DNA of 64,000 nt from Diplonema japonicum (taxonomy: Eukaryota; Euglenozoa; Diplonemea; Diplonemida; Diplonemidae): contig OZ025731.1 in the NCBI GenBank assembly GCA_964019335.1, positions 2,501-66,500 of the forward strand, in the 5' to 3' direction. The position numbers and the translations under genes were made by a program. This document shows, piece by piece, positions 10,934 to 21,119 of this stretch (the first letter of the stretch is position 1; each line of letters starts with the position of its first letter). Below the pieces are notes generated by a model. It did not search any database and had not been told where the DNA came from. It saw only the letters and a list, made by a program, of their open reading frames with translations.

Positions 10934-12399
10934 CTTCCTTTACACTACTTTTCCCATCACTCACATTTCCCCTCCCCCTTTTTTTATTTCCTCGTTCCCT
11001 TGTATATCTTTAATTCTCGTTTACTAACTAAAAGAAGTTTCACAGGAGCTAGGAAGAAAAACAGGGAAGTACAAAAATGTGTCAAGGTACATGTTGTGGG
11101 CACTTGGGACACTCTGGCTGGGGTTGAGCTGTACACCACACACATTAAAGACATGACACAGAATGCAGAAGAAGCTACAACCTGGCCGCGGTGCACCCCT
11201 GTAAGTAGACAGTTCTTGTGCAGGGTGCCACCAACACTGGCCTCCTTTAACTCTTATCGTTCAGGTGGTGGGGATAACATGGAAATATAAGAAGTACATC
11301 AGATGTGTTGTTCACTGTTGACCTCCTCGTTGACAAACAGGCATTTCCTCTATCCACTTAGCCGGTCATCACCTGTAGCACAAATCGCAGATGCTCAGGG
11401 TGAGTAAACTACATAGGGCACCAGCTGGGGTTGAGCTGCTCCAAGAAGGGTGCCATGAAGAGAAAAATAAAAAGAAAGGAACAAGGAAAAAAAGAGAAAA
11501 GAAACAGTGAGCAGCAACCTTATTTAACAATACCCAAATATTACCCACGTTTTACCAACAACCCCACCCCCAGAAGGAAAAAAAAAAAAGAAAAAAAAAG
11601 AAGAAAAAAGAAAGGAAAAAAAAAAAAAAAAAGAAAAAATGTAACCCAAGGCAAAACTTGTAGATAAAGACCCTGCAAATGTGTGGTATGAGTTGCTCAC
11701 CCCCCTACCCAAAAGTGAGCAAAGCGTCCGTTAAAGAAAAGCAAGCCAGGATAGACTTGTGTACCCTTTTTTCACTCCTCTTCACTTTCACCCACCCAGG
11801 CCCCACCCACCCCTACCCCTACCCGAGGCCAGGGAGGGAGAAAAAGAAAGGAGAGGGCTTGGCCAGCCAAAAAAAAAAAGAAGTTTAAAGGGGGGGCCCA
11901 AATAATTCCCTCCCAAATAATGTGTTTTTTCCCAAATAATTCTTTTTTTTTCGGGGATTCTTCTGCTCCAAATTTCCCAAATAATTCCCAACCCCCTTTC
12001 TTTTTTTTTTGGGGGACCGGGGGGGTGGGGTCACATGGTAGTTGTACAACGGGTTTTTCTCAGTTACCTGTGCAGGGTACTAGCCTACCTAACCCATTAT
12101 GACACCCCTTTTTTGACCAAAAGTCGATTTTCACCTGGTTTTGGGCACTTACAAGCAGTAATTCCTTTGCATTTTGAACAGGGACCACGGGGTTTGGCAC
12201 CTGCTGTGTCGTAGCCCACTGGCGGTATTGTGAGGCTGCTTACACAAGTAAGAGTGCTGGCCCAGCAAGCTATGAGGGCAAAAACCCCATTTTCTTCTAG
12301 AAGATGAGAAATATATTATTGTGCAACATGATCAGACTGGAACGGCCACCCCAGGGCATCCTCTGCTCAACCCAGTGGACATGGGAGGCCCTTCTTATC
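10934..12399. other. Non-coding mobile-element debris and homopolymers
   Basis: No gene is visible. The stretch 11141-11290 carries one unit of the gaagaagctacaac minisatellite and the string tcaggtggtggggataacat, both of which recur near 14.9-15.4 kb (and the latter near 7422), so this is shared flank of the hAT-like family. A/G-rich runs fill 11456-11640. Five imperfect cccaaataattc units lie within 11896-11990. The final part may be the eroded end of the inverted element that follows. Confidence 0.5.
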
Positions 12400-13970
12400 A
12401 GTGGCATTATCAGCACAGACTGAAAACACTATCACATCCTGCTCTCTCAAGTTGGAGATTACCTCTTTCACTTGGTGGGTGATCTCAGCAGAGGTAGTGG
12501 AGACTAGCAAGCAGTCTACCAGTTTTAAAAAAAAGCTGCTGTTCCATCAGACACACTAATCCCCAGAAAACTTCTCCTATTAATCATTGCACCATCAATT
12601 AATATGAAAACATTTTCTCCTTGCATGCTTTTAAGCATGTGTGTTCTGGTCTCTGCACCCAATTCCAACACACATCCTTGCAATTTATTCCTATTGATGC
12701 CCCTTAAGGTATGTGGTTGAAACAGGCTGTGAAAAAACCAATGTTCACAGAGCATGAATGGGACAGTATAAGCAGGACATAATCATGATCCAATTGAGTA
12801 ATGGCAGACTTGCCTGTAACTCTGTGATCACAGAACTACTCGTTGGTGCAGTTGGGGCTTTCTCCAAATTCTGAGACAAAGATAGAGCTGGCTTACTCTT
12901 AAGCTCCTTTTCTCTTTCCTTCTGCTTGTCTGCTTTTTGGTTTGCTGCTTTTTCCTTTGCTGCAATTGCTGCTGGAGAGTGCACATGTAGCCAATGATCA
13001 GAGAGCTTTCCCATCCTGTTATGGATTTTCTTCAGGCAGAGACTACATTTTCTATCTCATCTGTTCAGTCATCTTTTTCAAGGATGGCATTACCATAGAA
13101 GTAAACATTCACCCTGTCCAAAGGGGTCTCACCATCCTTTGGAAATGCCAATGTGAAATTCCATTTTTTCTGCTTTTCAACAGGGGTTGGTTTTTTGCTG
13201 TTGCTCTTTTCTTCAGCCACGGTGTGAGAGGTGTGAGAACACCACTGCAAGTTGAATGTGGCTGTGAACAATGCAGCTCTTCCTGGAGATTCTTTATTTT
13301 CTCCTCTGCAAGACACAACTTTGCCTGTGTGTCATGCAGTAGATTTGGGCTGACATGGTTTGTTTCTTTGAGTGCAAACACCTTGTAACTCCCATCACAC
13401 ACTGGAGGGAAGAAGTGCATGTCACCAGGATCCTGTGCATACTCAACTGCTGCACCTGCCCCAGCAAGGTTACCAATAACAGTCCCATCCCATGCATTCA
13501 GGACATCATTGTTGTTGATTCAATGCCTGTTGTCCAGCTTTTTCCAGAACTGGACTTTAAAGGTGGACCCCACACCATTGTCAGCAATAAATGCTAGCAT
13601 CTCTGCACATGCAAAGCCATTCTTCTTGCTAGTCCACATAAACATAGCAGCCTTGCAGGGTGTTTGGCTATGCAGTTCACCAACTTTCTGGCTAAGCTGG
13701 GGTGAAGGGCTTCTTGATACTGATCCACTCCTTTTCCACTTTCGAATAGCCTGAGAATTCTTTGGTTTTGGTTTTGACAAGATGACTTGCAGGAGGTGAC
13801 CACAGCCACAGCCACAGCCCACAGGAGCAAGACCACAGCTTGTAGCACTTTGGTGGTATTCCACCCAGGGGGGCCCCCCATCCCCCTGAAACCCTGGGAA
13901 ATAAGGGGGGGGGGTTGGCAGCCAATCAGAAGAGAGGACACGGAGCACGTAACTTGTGATCACCACCCAG
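12400..13970 (-). pseudogene. Second, inverted and decayed hAT-type transposase relic
   Basis: Minus-strand fragments line up with the plus-strand element in the same order. FIADNGVGSTFKVQFWKK (about 13600) matches FISGKGIGSTFKAFFWE. AWDGTVIGNLAGAGAA (about 13490) matches AWDGTIVGVIPGVAAA. A BED-like finger with CSLCLKK and GKLSDHWLHVHS lies at about 13070-12980. LIDGAMINRRSFLGISVSDG lies at about 12595-12540 and FSVCADNA at about 12430. Stops and frame changes separate the pieces. The protein similarity is moderate, so the two copies are old relatives rather than a recent duplication. Confidence 0.65.
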
Positions 13971-14622
13971 GGGCTAGCACCCTCGAGTCCATTGAAAACT
14001 CGGCAGTGAACTGATGAGCCACACCGAGTGAGAGGTGTCTTTGTTAAGTGGCAAAACCAGTGATCTCAAGCTACAGCTCTTAGGTATGAAGCGAAAAACA
14101 CGAACACACAGGACACACCAAGTGGGAGGGGGCGATGGCAGTGGATCTTGTTGTGGGTGCATCTGGACCCACTTCCCCATGACCTGTCTCAAAGCCAAAT
14201 TTCCCTATGGAAAAATTCCAAAAAAATGGCAAAATCAGCCTTGGTATGGGCTCTATGGGGGGGGGGGGGGAATTTCTTTTACGAAAAAATAAAAAAAGTC
14301 CATTTTGAGGGTGCCCAAGAGCCAGGTGACCCCAGAAAAAAAATTTTTTTTTCACCACTCAAGGCAGTGTTGGTCCAGACCCTTGAGGGACTCAGGGACT
14401 CCAAGGGACAGGACAGGAGTCCCCTGAAATTTTCAGGGGTCTGGAGGGGACTCAGGGGACTCTTGGGACCAAAAAATTTCTTTGTGTTTTTTGTGTCACA
14501 AAGACCCAACTTTAGGCTGGGGCTTGCATTTTTTTGGTACTTTTGGTTTCAAAAGTTCAAAAAAAGAGGTCCTAGGTTTGGGTGGGATCTTAGGCAAGGC
14601 TCATACTACCTTGTTGTGACTA

Positions 14623-14660
<38 letters not shown>

Positions 14661-14727
14661 TCTGGGGGTTTGGGGACCAGCTTTGAAAAAAAAAATATTA
14701 AAAAGAGGCTTGCAAGAAAAGTACAAT

Positions 14728-14764
<37 letters not shown>

Positions 14765-15068
14765 AAAAGGGATGGGCAGTGTTGGCCAGACTGGTGGGGT
14801 CTGAGGGGTCTGGCCCACAAACCACCCCAACACCACAAATTTTCGACAAAAAAAAAAAGAAAAAAAAAACAATAAAATTTCAGTGTGCATGGGGGTGCTG
14901 ACTGTTGGTAAAAAAAAAAAAAAAAAAAAGCTTTTATCTTCTTTTTCAGGTGGTGGGATAACATCAGATGTGTTGTTTGCTCCTCATGTCATCACTGAGC
15001 AACCACACAAGTGCAGAATCTTGGTTACCTGGGGTGCCCTGGCTGGGGTTGAGCTGAACACCACACAC
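13971..15068. other. Low-complexity intergenic DNA with A/T/G tracts
   Basis: Nothing codes here. The part around 14380-14470 iterates gggactcaggggactc-like words. Long A-runs sit at about 14625-14657 and 14731-14759, and another precedes 14930. From 14936 the sequence repeats the 7411-7500 flank (cttttatcttctttttcaggtggtgg), marking another hAT-associated end. Confidence 0.45.
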
Positions 15069-15316
15069 ATTAAGGACACGACACAGATGCAGAAGAAGCT
15101 ACAACCCGGCCGTCCGGCATCGTGATTAAGGAAATGATGCGGAACACAAAAGCTACAACTCGGCCGCGGTGATTAAGGACACAACGCAGAACACAGAAGA
15201 AGCTACAACCCGGCCGTGGTGGTTAAGGAAATGACACGGAATGCAAGTTACAACCTGGCTGCAGTGATTAAGGGCACGACGTGGAACGCAGAAGAAGCTA
15301 CAACTCGGCTGCAGTG
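15069..15316 (+). repeat. Minisatellite, five units of about 45-56 bp
   Basis: Units start at 15069, 15125, 15172, 15222 and 15267. Each runs attaagg-acgacgcggaa-gcagaagaagctacaac-cggccg-ggtg with substitutions and small deletions. A single related unit occurs at about 11141-11192. The array is followed by the string agacagttcttgtgcaggg, which is also found after the isolated unit, so the array probably grew from the end of a mobile element. Confidence 0.7.
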
Positions 15317-16020
15317 TGCCCCCTGTAATCAAGTAGACAGTTCTTGTGCAGGGTGCTGCCAACACCGGCCTCCTTTAACTCATATATTTATCTCCTATAT
15401 CAGGTGGGGGGGGGGGGGGTAACATGAAAATATGTGCAACAAACAGGCAGTGCGATGCAGGGGTTGAGCTGTACATTGCACATTAGGGGCACAGTGCTGA
15501 AAGTAAGGAACCAATCTGTTTACACAGGTTGTATAAACATACACCCTCCTCTTGCATATTATTTATTATTTCCCCCTTTTTCCATTACATCCAAATACAA
15601 CATTTGATGCGGAAAGCAGAAACAACAGCTTGGCTTAGGTGTGCGAAAAAATGTGAGAAGACAAGAAAAAAAGAAGGAAAAAAAAAAAAAAAAAAGGTAA
15701 ACACATCATGTATGTCAAAAAAAATCAAGGATTTTTTTCTCTTTTTTTTCCCCCATTTTTTTTTTTTTTTTTTTTCAAAGGGAAAAAAAAAAAAAAAAAA
15801 AAAGTTGCAAAACTATCAAAAATAATGTGTTGGGGAGAGTCCCGTGAGTCCCGTCGAGTCCCGTCCCGTGGAGTCCCGTGAGTCCCGTCCAGGCCCGTAT
15901 TCCGTTTTAGGGGACGGGACAGGACTGACCAACACTGCTCAAGGCCGTTCCCTTTCGTTCCCCCGTCCCCTGAATTCCCTCAAGGGAATCGTTCCCTTCC
16001 CTCCGTTCCCCTGGATTCCC
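15317..16020. other. Intergenic: homopolymers and gtcccgt iterations
   Basis: A G-run follows tcaggtgg at about 15406. A- and T-runs fill 15660-15803. From 15838 to about 15900 the word gtcccgt or gagtcccgt is iterated, then ccctt/ttccc words recur to 16035. No gene was recognised. Confidence 0.45.
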
Positions 16021-16263
16021 TCAAATTCCCTTGAGGGAACGACCCAACACTGCATACATCTCCAGCCGAGCAATGGCAGCTTGCGCCAAGGCTCGCGGTA
16101 TACGCCCCCACCTGATGTGTCTCCTCCCATCAAGCATCAGCATGCAGCACGTGCCTGTCAAGCTGGCATCCATGTAGGCCTCAAGCCTTACTGTAGGTCG
16201 CTTGGCCCACCGTTTCCACTCGTTTTGTCTTAAATTCTGATTTTCCAGTTTAGTGTAGGCCAC
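16021..16263 (-). pseudogene. RNase H-like fragment of a retroelement (tentative)
   Basis: An 80-residue minus-strand stretch reads VRLEAYMDASLTGT, then a beta-hairpin-like CCMLMLDGRRHIRWGRI, then a helix ending ARLEMYAV. The spacing of the Asp in YMDAS and the Glu in LEMYA resembles the start of retroelement RNase H domains. The frame is interrupted by a stop just upstream (near 16266) and ends soon after, so this is at most a remnant. A chance match cannot be excluded. Confidence 0.3.
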
Positions 16264-16818
16264 ACCCTACGTGGCCAAAAGTATTGAATTGTTGCTGACC
16301 TCCTCATAGTCCGGGCAACGGATGAGTGGAAGTCCCTGCAGTACTGGCAACAGGGGGCATATGGAGCATCGGGAACAAGAAATCCCAGCGTAACAAACCC
16401 CTTTGTTAATCATATCGATGCTTAGGGAGCTTGGACTTCACCGCAACCGCGCTTTGAATTGGGCAGCAGGTCGGACCGCGAAGCGATCCAAGTGTTGGCA
16501 ACACCTCCCAAAGCGAGCTGGGGATGCATGTGCACTCTAGCTTACGGGCGAAAGATAAATGCCCCCCTCCCCTGTCGTGAGGCCTATGGGTGTGGCATGC
16601 CATGTCTAAAACGTTTAGCTCCCTTGAAGCTCACACCAGTGTGCGAGTTTAGCCCATTTTTTAGCACGTTGGCGATGGCTTTGGTCGTCGTTGCAAGAGC
16701 GCCTATAGGAAGTATTGCACGATCCAGTTAACAGAATAGTTTTCTTCTTCTTCTTCTTCCCCCCCCCCCCCCCCCTCTTTTTTCCCCATTGCAATAATAA
16801 GAATAGCATTCAGAACAA
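16264..16818. other. Intergenic stretch before the plus-strand gene cluster
   Basis: No gene was recognised. The segment ends with a TTC-repeat and a C-run (about 16743-16777) and tttttt just upstream of the first host gene, suitable as the pyrimidine tract for SL trans-splicing (the AG in cattcag at 16812-16813 lies 6 nt before the ATG). Confidence 0.45.
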
Positions 16819-18018
16819 ATGCCAGCGGAGATCAAAGTTGTATGGGGCGAGACAGTAGTAGCTGTTGCTAGCCAGCTGCTGCAGATGAGTGAGAGAACGG
16901 AGATCAAGGCTAAAGCGGCAGGGGTGGTGAGGTGGTGTCCATGGGATCGGCTTGGTGAGTGTCCGCACAAGACGGAGTGCTCATATGCCCACGCCGCTGA
17001 AAAGAAGAAAGATGATCTGATGAATCTGCTGAAAGATTTATGTTCAGATGAAATAAAACTACTCTCAGAATATCGTGTTGTGCTTGTCGACCCTCAGGAT
17101 TCAAGGAACGTAGGGTCGGTGGCAAGGCTGTGTGCTAACTATGGTATCGACGATATATGGGTGGTGTCAAAAAGGCAGCTGGACTGGGAGGAAAAGCGTA
17201 ACAAAAGATGCAAGTTGCGTGATGGCGACAGTGCCCACCAAGGAGCCCCAACTGGAGAGGTTTACCCAATGCTCAACACAGCATTTTGGAGGTACTCCGA
17301 GATGCTTGCCACAGGAGAAGGTCTACCCCTGTTGAAGTCCTTCAATGTAGTGGCCGACCTTTCGGAAGCGCTAGTAGGTGTCGACAGGGCCATTGCCTTC
17401 ACTGGGAAACGAGGTGCTAATTACAGAGCACCCACTATTGATGTCCCGAGTATCCCAGCAGAAGTAGGCACAGGTAGAATGGCTTTAGTGTTTGGCAACG
17501 AGTCACAGGGTCTCAGCACAAATGACACCTTGCTGTGTTCTGGTGTCTGCACCTTACCAACTACTTCGTATTGCACATCGCTGAACCTATCTCACTCTGT
17601 CATAGTGGTTGCCTCGCGGTTGTGGGAAATGAAGAACGGCACGGCACCCTCCGACCAAGGCATGGAGCTGCCTGTCTTACAGCCCGCGACTGATGCTGAG
17701 GTCGGGGAGCTTTTCGAATTCTGCAGAAATACTCTAGAGAAGAAGAAATACCCCTGCTCAAAATCTGACTGGGGTGGTACAGGAAGACGGCGCAATTTAA
17801 TGGCAAATCTTTGTCACAAGCGTGCCACGACATTGCTGCACCTAGCACAGGTATTCTACTATTTTTACTTATCACCCACAATACAGAGAGCACGGGCCAC
17901 ACCTGAAGAGCTGCAGAACATGAAGCAATTGTTGAACTTGGTTGGTACCGAGTACACCCCGAAAGAGGACGCAGAGTGCTGCACGGAAGAAGCGCCCGCA
18001 GCAGAGACAAACAAGTAG
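16819..18018 (+). CDS. SPOUT-class (TrmH/SpoU) RNA 2'-O-methyltransferase with N-terminal CCCH finger
   Basis: A predicted tRNA/rRNA ribose methyltransferase using S-adenosylmethionine. After a CCCH zinc finger (CPWDRLGECPHKTECSYAH, residues about 40-58) come the three SPOUT motifs: VDPQDSRNVGSVARLCANYG (about 90-110), MALVFGNESQGLS (about 219-231) and the knot-forming LPTTSYCTSLNLSHSV (about 242-258). The reading frame is open throughout, but 17851-17886 (gtattc to acag, 36 nt) looks like an in-frame intron: removing a foreign hydrophobic dodecapeptide joins HLAQ to RARATPEELQNM, which resembles the TrmJ C-terminus. Spliced length is 387 aa. A second Met (16885) is an alternative start. The next gene begins 53 nt after the stop. 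Confidence 0.85.
   Translation: MPAEIKVVWGETVVAVASQLLQMSERTEIKAKAAGVVRWCPWDRLGECPHKTECSYAHAAEKKKDDLMNLLKDLCSDEIKLLSEYRVVLVDPQDSRNVGSVARLCANYGIDDIWVVSKRQLDWEEKRNKRCKLRDGDSAHQGAPTGEVYPMLNTAFWRYSEMLATGEGLPLLKSFNVVADLSEALVGVDRAIAFTGKRGANYRAPTIDVPSIPAEVGTGRMALVFGNESQGLSTNDTLLCSGVCTLPTTSYCTSLNLSHSVIVVASRLWEMKNGTAPSDQGMELPVLQPATDAEVGELFEFCRNTLEKKKYPCSKSDWGGTGRRRNLMANLCHKRATTLLHLAQVFYYFYLSPTIQRARATPEELQNMKQLLNLVGTEYTPKEDAECCTEEAPAAETNK
17851..17886 (+). other. 36-nt in-frame intron in the SPOUT methyltransferase gene
   Basis: Donor gtattc, acceptor cacccacaatacag. Its length is a multiple of three and it has no stop, so it would be missed by simple frame reading. It encodes an odd aromatic stretch between two family-conserved segments. 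Length and C/A-rich 3' end match introns in the neighbouring genes. Confidence 0.65.
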
Positions 18019-18056
18019 CTGATTTAGTTGGCATACTTTCTTTTGTATCACACTGC

Positions 18057-18058
18057 AG
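18057..18058 (+). promoter_or_regulatory. Predicted SL trans-splice acceptor AG for the TBC gene
   Basis: The 53 nt between the methyltransferase stop and the TBC start contain ctttcttttgtatcacactgcag, then gcgacacaaaaaa and the ATG at 18072. A short pyrimidine-rich run and CAG directly before an A-rich leader is the layout expected for a trans-splice acceptor. Confidence 0.5.
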
Positions 18059-18071
18059 GCGACACAAAAAA

Positions 18072-19330
18072 ATGAGCACAATTACTGTGGGCGTGGCTAG
18101 AAAGCTTCACCTCGTAGATGATTGCAAAGACACGAAAAAGAGATGGTGCCCCAAAGGGTTCCCAGGGAGCATTGTAGAAATAAAGAGTTCGAGTGCTGTG
18201 GGCAACAATCTGAAGCACAAAACTACCAAAGTAGACAGCCCCAGGTGCGTGGCATTCAAAGAGACATTGGATGACGAGAAGGGGACGGTGGTAGGGGACA
18301 ATAGGGATTCCGGGTTAAGGGCGATGGCGTGGAATGGGGTGTCAGCTAAGCATCGTCCCACAGCTTGGAAGGTGTTGACAGGGTACTCACCTGCCGCGAA
18401 AGGGCGGAGGGAGAAAGAACTTAGTCGAAAAAGAAAGGAGTACCAAGAGTATGTGACACAGTACTACGAAACGGCAGGCATGATCCTTGAAGATGGGTCG
18501 CACATGGTTGGGGGGATGGGCGCCACGCTGCAAGAGCTTGAGATGAGAAAACAAATCCACATAGATGTGCCACGCACGCTGCATGAGTACAGTGCCTTCC
18601 AAACGCAGTTTGTTCAGTCGCGGATGGAGCGCTTGCTATACATTTGGTCCATACGGCATCCTGCGTCTGGCTACGTGCAAGGGATCAATGACCTCACCAC
18701 ACCCTTTTTCGCAGTGTTTCTAAGCGAGCATCTGAACATAGATAAATTAATGACAGCACCAATTCACGAATGCCAAGAGGTGATCGAAGCGCTCAGCGAT
18801 GAGGACAAAATGGGTGTTGAAGCCGATTCGTTCTGGTGCCTCAGCTACTTGCTGCGGCACGTGCAGGATAACTACACCTTTGCGCAACCTGGGATACAGC
18901 TCATGTTGAACAAGATGAAAGCTGTAGTTACAAAGACTGATCCAGCACTGGCTAAGCACCTTGAAGACCAAGGCATTGCTTTCATGCAGTTTGCCTTCCG
19001 ATGGATGAACTGTTTGCTTGTTAGGGAGCTCCCGCTTTTTTTAGTTATCAGATTGTGGGATACCTATATGGCAGAAGGGGAGAACTTTCCCGCTTTGCAC
19101 GTATACGTGTGCTCTGCATTCCTCATGCACTGGTCCCCGGAGCTGCTCAAGATGGACTTCGCTGAGATGCTGATGTTCCTGCAATCGCTGAATAAAAGAC
19201 ATGTCTACCTTAAAGTATGTTGACAACAACGAAACCATACCATCCACAGGATCTTGAGCAGTGGGTGAGCCATGCTTATGTCTTGCAACACATGTTTGAA
19301 GGCAGCACACACTTGGAAGCTGACTCATAA
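18072..19330 (+). CDS. TBC-domain Rab GTPase-activating protein (TBC1D22/Gyp1-like)
   Basis: Exons 18072-19214 and 19250-19330 (407 aa) join across a 35-nt intron. TBC proteins stimulate GTP hydrolysis by Rab GTPases in membrane traffic. The domain starts at about residue 95 (KHRPTAWKVLTGYSP). It carries the arginine-finger region IHIDVPRT, the glutamine-finger block SGYVQGINDLTTPFF, then QDNYTFAQPGIQ, EDQGIAFMQFAFRWMNCLL and RLWDTYMAE. The intron (gtatgt to catccacag) restores the domain's last helix, DLEQWVSHAYVLQHMF; without splicing the protein stops two residues later. The start was chosen because it follows the acceptor AG at 18058 and an A-rich leader. Confidence 0.88.
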
Positions 19331-19522
19331 ACATGCTGGCTCTGTTAGAGTCTGAGGAACACCACAGCATGCTGAGGCAAACTGATCGATGAGTCACCAC
19401 CCCACGCCGTGTCCTTGCCCATTCGCGCCTTGCTAGCCCTTTTATTAGTTCGTTTTGGCGTAATCTATAGTCATACGTACTACATTTTCTTAATCCACAG
19501 CAGGTGGTGGTTTTTGTAAATA

Positions 19523-21039
19523 ATGTCACCTGAGAAGCTAGCGGCCTCTGTGCCGATCAGACTGACCTCGGAGGAAAGGGTGCTGCAGAAACTCTTGACA
19601 TCTGCATTGGATGTGTCAGAGTACACGAACAAGGTGGACGGAACGGGGTCCTATTACAGACAGAAGCTGATTGTAGAGAACCTGTACGACCTGTATCAGA
19701 TCATGCTGGGGCTGAACGTGAACAGCTCGAAGGATAAGGGCAGGAAGATGCTGCAAAAAGCTTACGAAGACGGGAGCCCCGCTAAGCAAGTTATGAAAAA
19801 GTGCGACAAGTGGATCGCAAGCATCTTCGAGATCGGCAGAAGATACAAGAGAATGAACCCCGACATGATGAGGTCGGAGTACGGGAAGCTTATCTCCTTG
19901 ATGCAAGATGCCGTGCAGTACAGAAACGATCTAGGAATGGATATCTGCAAGCCTGTGAAATCCGTGCGTGATGTACTTGAGCTCCATGGCCTGATGGATA
20001 TACTGCGTGATGAGGAGCTTGCCATGGCCTCCACGCCACTGTCGAAAATGGAACCCGAAGAGCTTGAAGCAGCAGGAAAGCAAAAAGAAGCCCTCATCCA
20101 AGCATTATCTCAAAAACACGCCAATGGCGACAGGGAGAAGGCCGACATCGCTGAGCTGTGCATACGGTCCCTCGACGACGGGAATTGCTTCCTGAAAGAC
20201 AACGCTGCTTCTCTGGGAAAAATGATCGACCTGCTGAAGCAGTATTTCCACCCTGAGACGGGCTTGAGCATCAACGAAAAATACGGCGACATTTCGATCG
20301 GCAGAGGAGGTGGCTCCATGCTGTCGCACAGCCATCATAGCCACTACTACTACGTGCTGGAATCGCTCACCTTGTGGAAGTGCATTATGAGTGACATCTT
20401 TAACCTCTGGTCGGTGGCGGAAGCCGATATGCTGGATCCCTCGCGACAATACAGAATGCGAAACACTGGGCAAGGCACCCACAGAATGAAGTCAGCACCC
20501 CTCACAGGTTCAGCAATGAGAAGCCATATCGCGGAGGCACAGCGACAGATGGGAGGCAAGTGGGTTGGATCCCAGATTGTACATTTAGGGGACGATGTAT
20601 GTCGTTGGAAATGCTCGCTACCACACAACAGGATGTTCCCAATGCACTGGTCTTCATCGACAAGTACACACAGGTCCCTCGCATCATCAACCCCATCATC
20701 AAGGTGGTTGAGGCCATCGATACTATCGCAGAGCTCCCCGGGCAAGGGGCCTACCTGGAGGTGTGTATTTTTGTTTTTACGTAATCGGCAAACAGAGAAA
20801 ATTTGGATCGCCTGAAGACTGCAAAGTTGCCATCCTTCAAGATTTCTTCCGCCACGCCTTCGACGGCAGCGGCGACGACGGTGGTATGCACAACAACACG
20901 CTACACCAACACCAATACAGGCAGCTGCATCGATGGCCGACTCACTTCAGCTTGGAACTGGTGTTCCCGTCTTCATAAAAAGCCGTACTACCATACTTTC
21001 CTTTTGGGTGGCTTCCAGGGCTTTGACGGTCAGTGGTGA
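19523..21039 (+). CDS. DUF2009/UPF0652 family protein, four exons
   Basis: Exons 19523-20596, 20632-20760, 20796-20883 and 20921-21039 give 469 aa. The family is conserved in eukaryotes but poorly characterised. The family core includes [43 protein letters not shown] joined to [18 protein letters not shown], then [16 protein letters not shown] and [19 protein letters not shown] followed by [11 protein letters not shown]. These pieces lie in three frames and join in order only when introns of 35, 35 and 37 nt are removed, each with GT and AG ends. A pyrimidine tract and acceptor (taatccacag, ending 19500) precede the ATG. Confidence 0.85.
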
Positions 21040-21119
21040 GCCTTCCTCTAGCCTTAACCCATCAATAGTGTTACTTCGCACCTATGTTCCAGCAGCTTGT
21101 AGCACAACTAGTAGGTACC

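Noticed and set aside
15069-15316. CRISPR-like repeat array
   Set aside because: Units are adjacent without unique spacers, diverge in sequence and length, and lie in a eukaryotic mobile-element zone.
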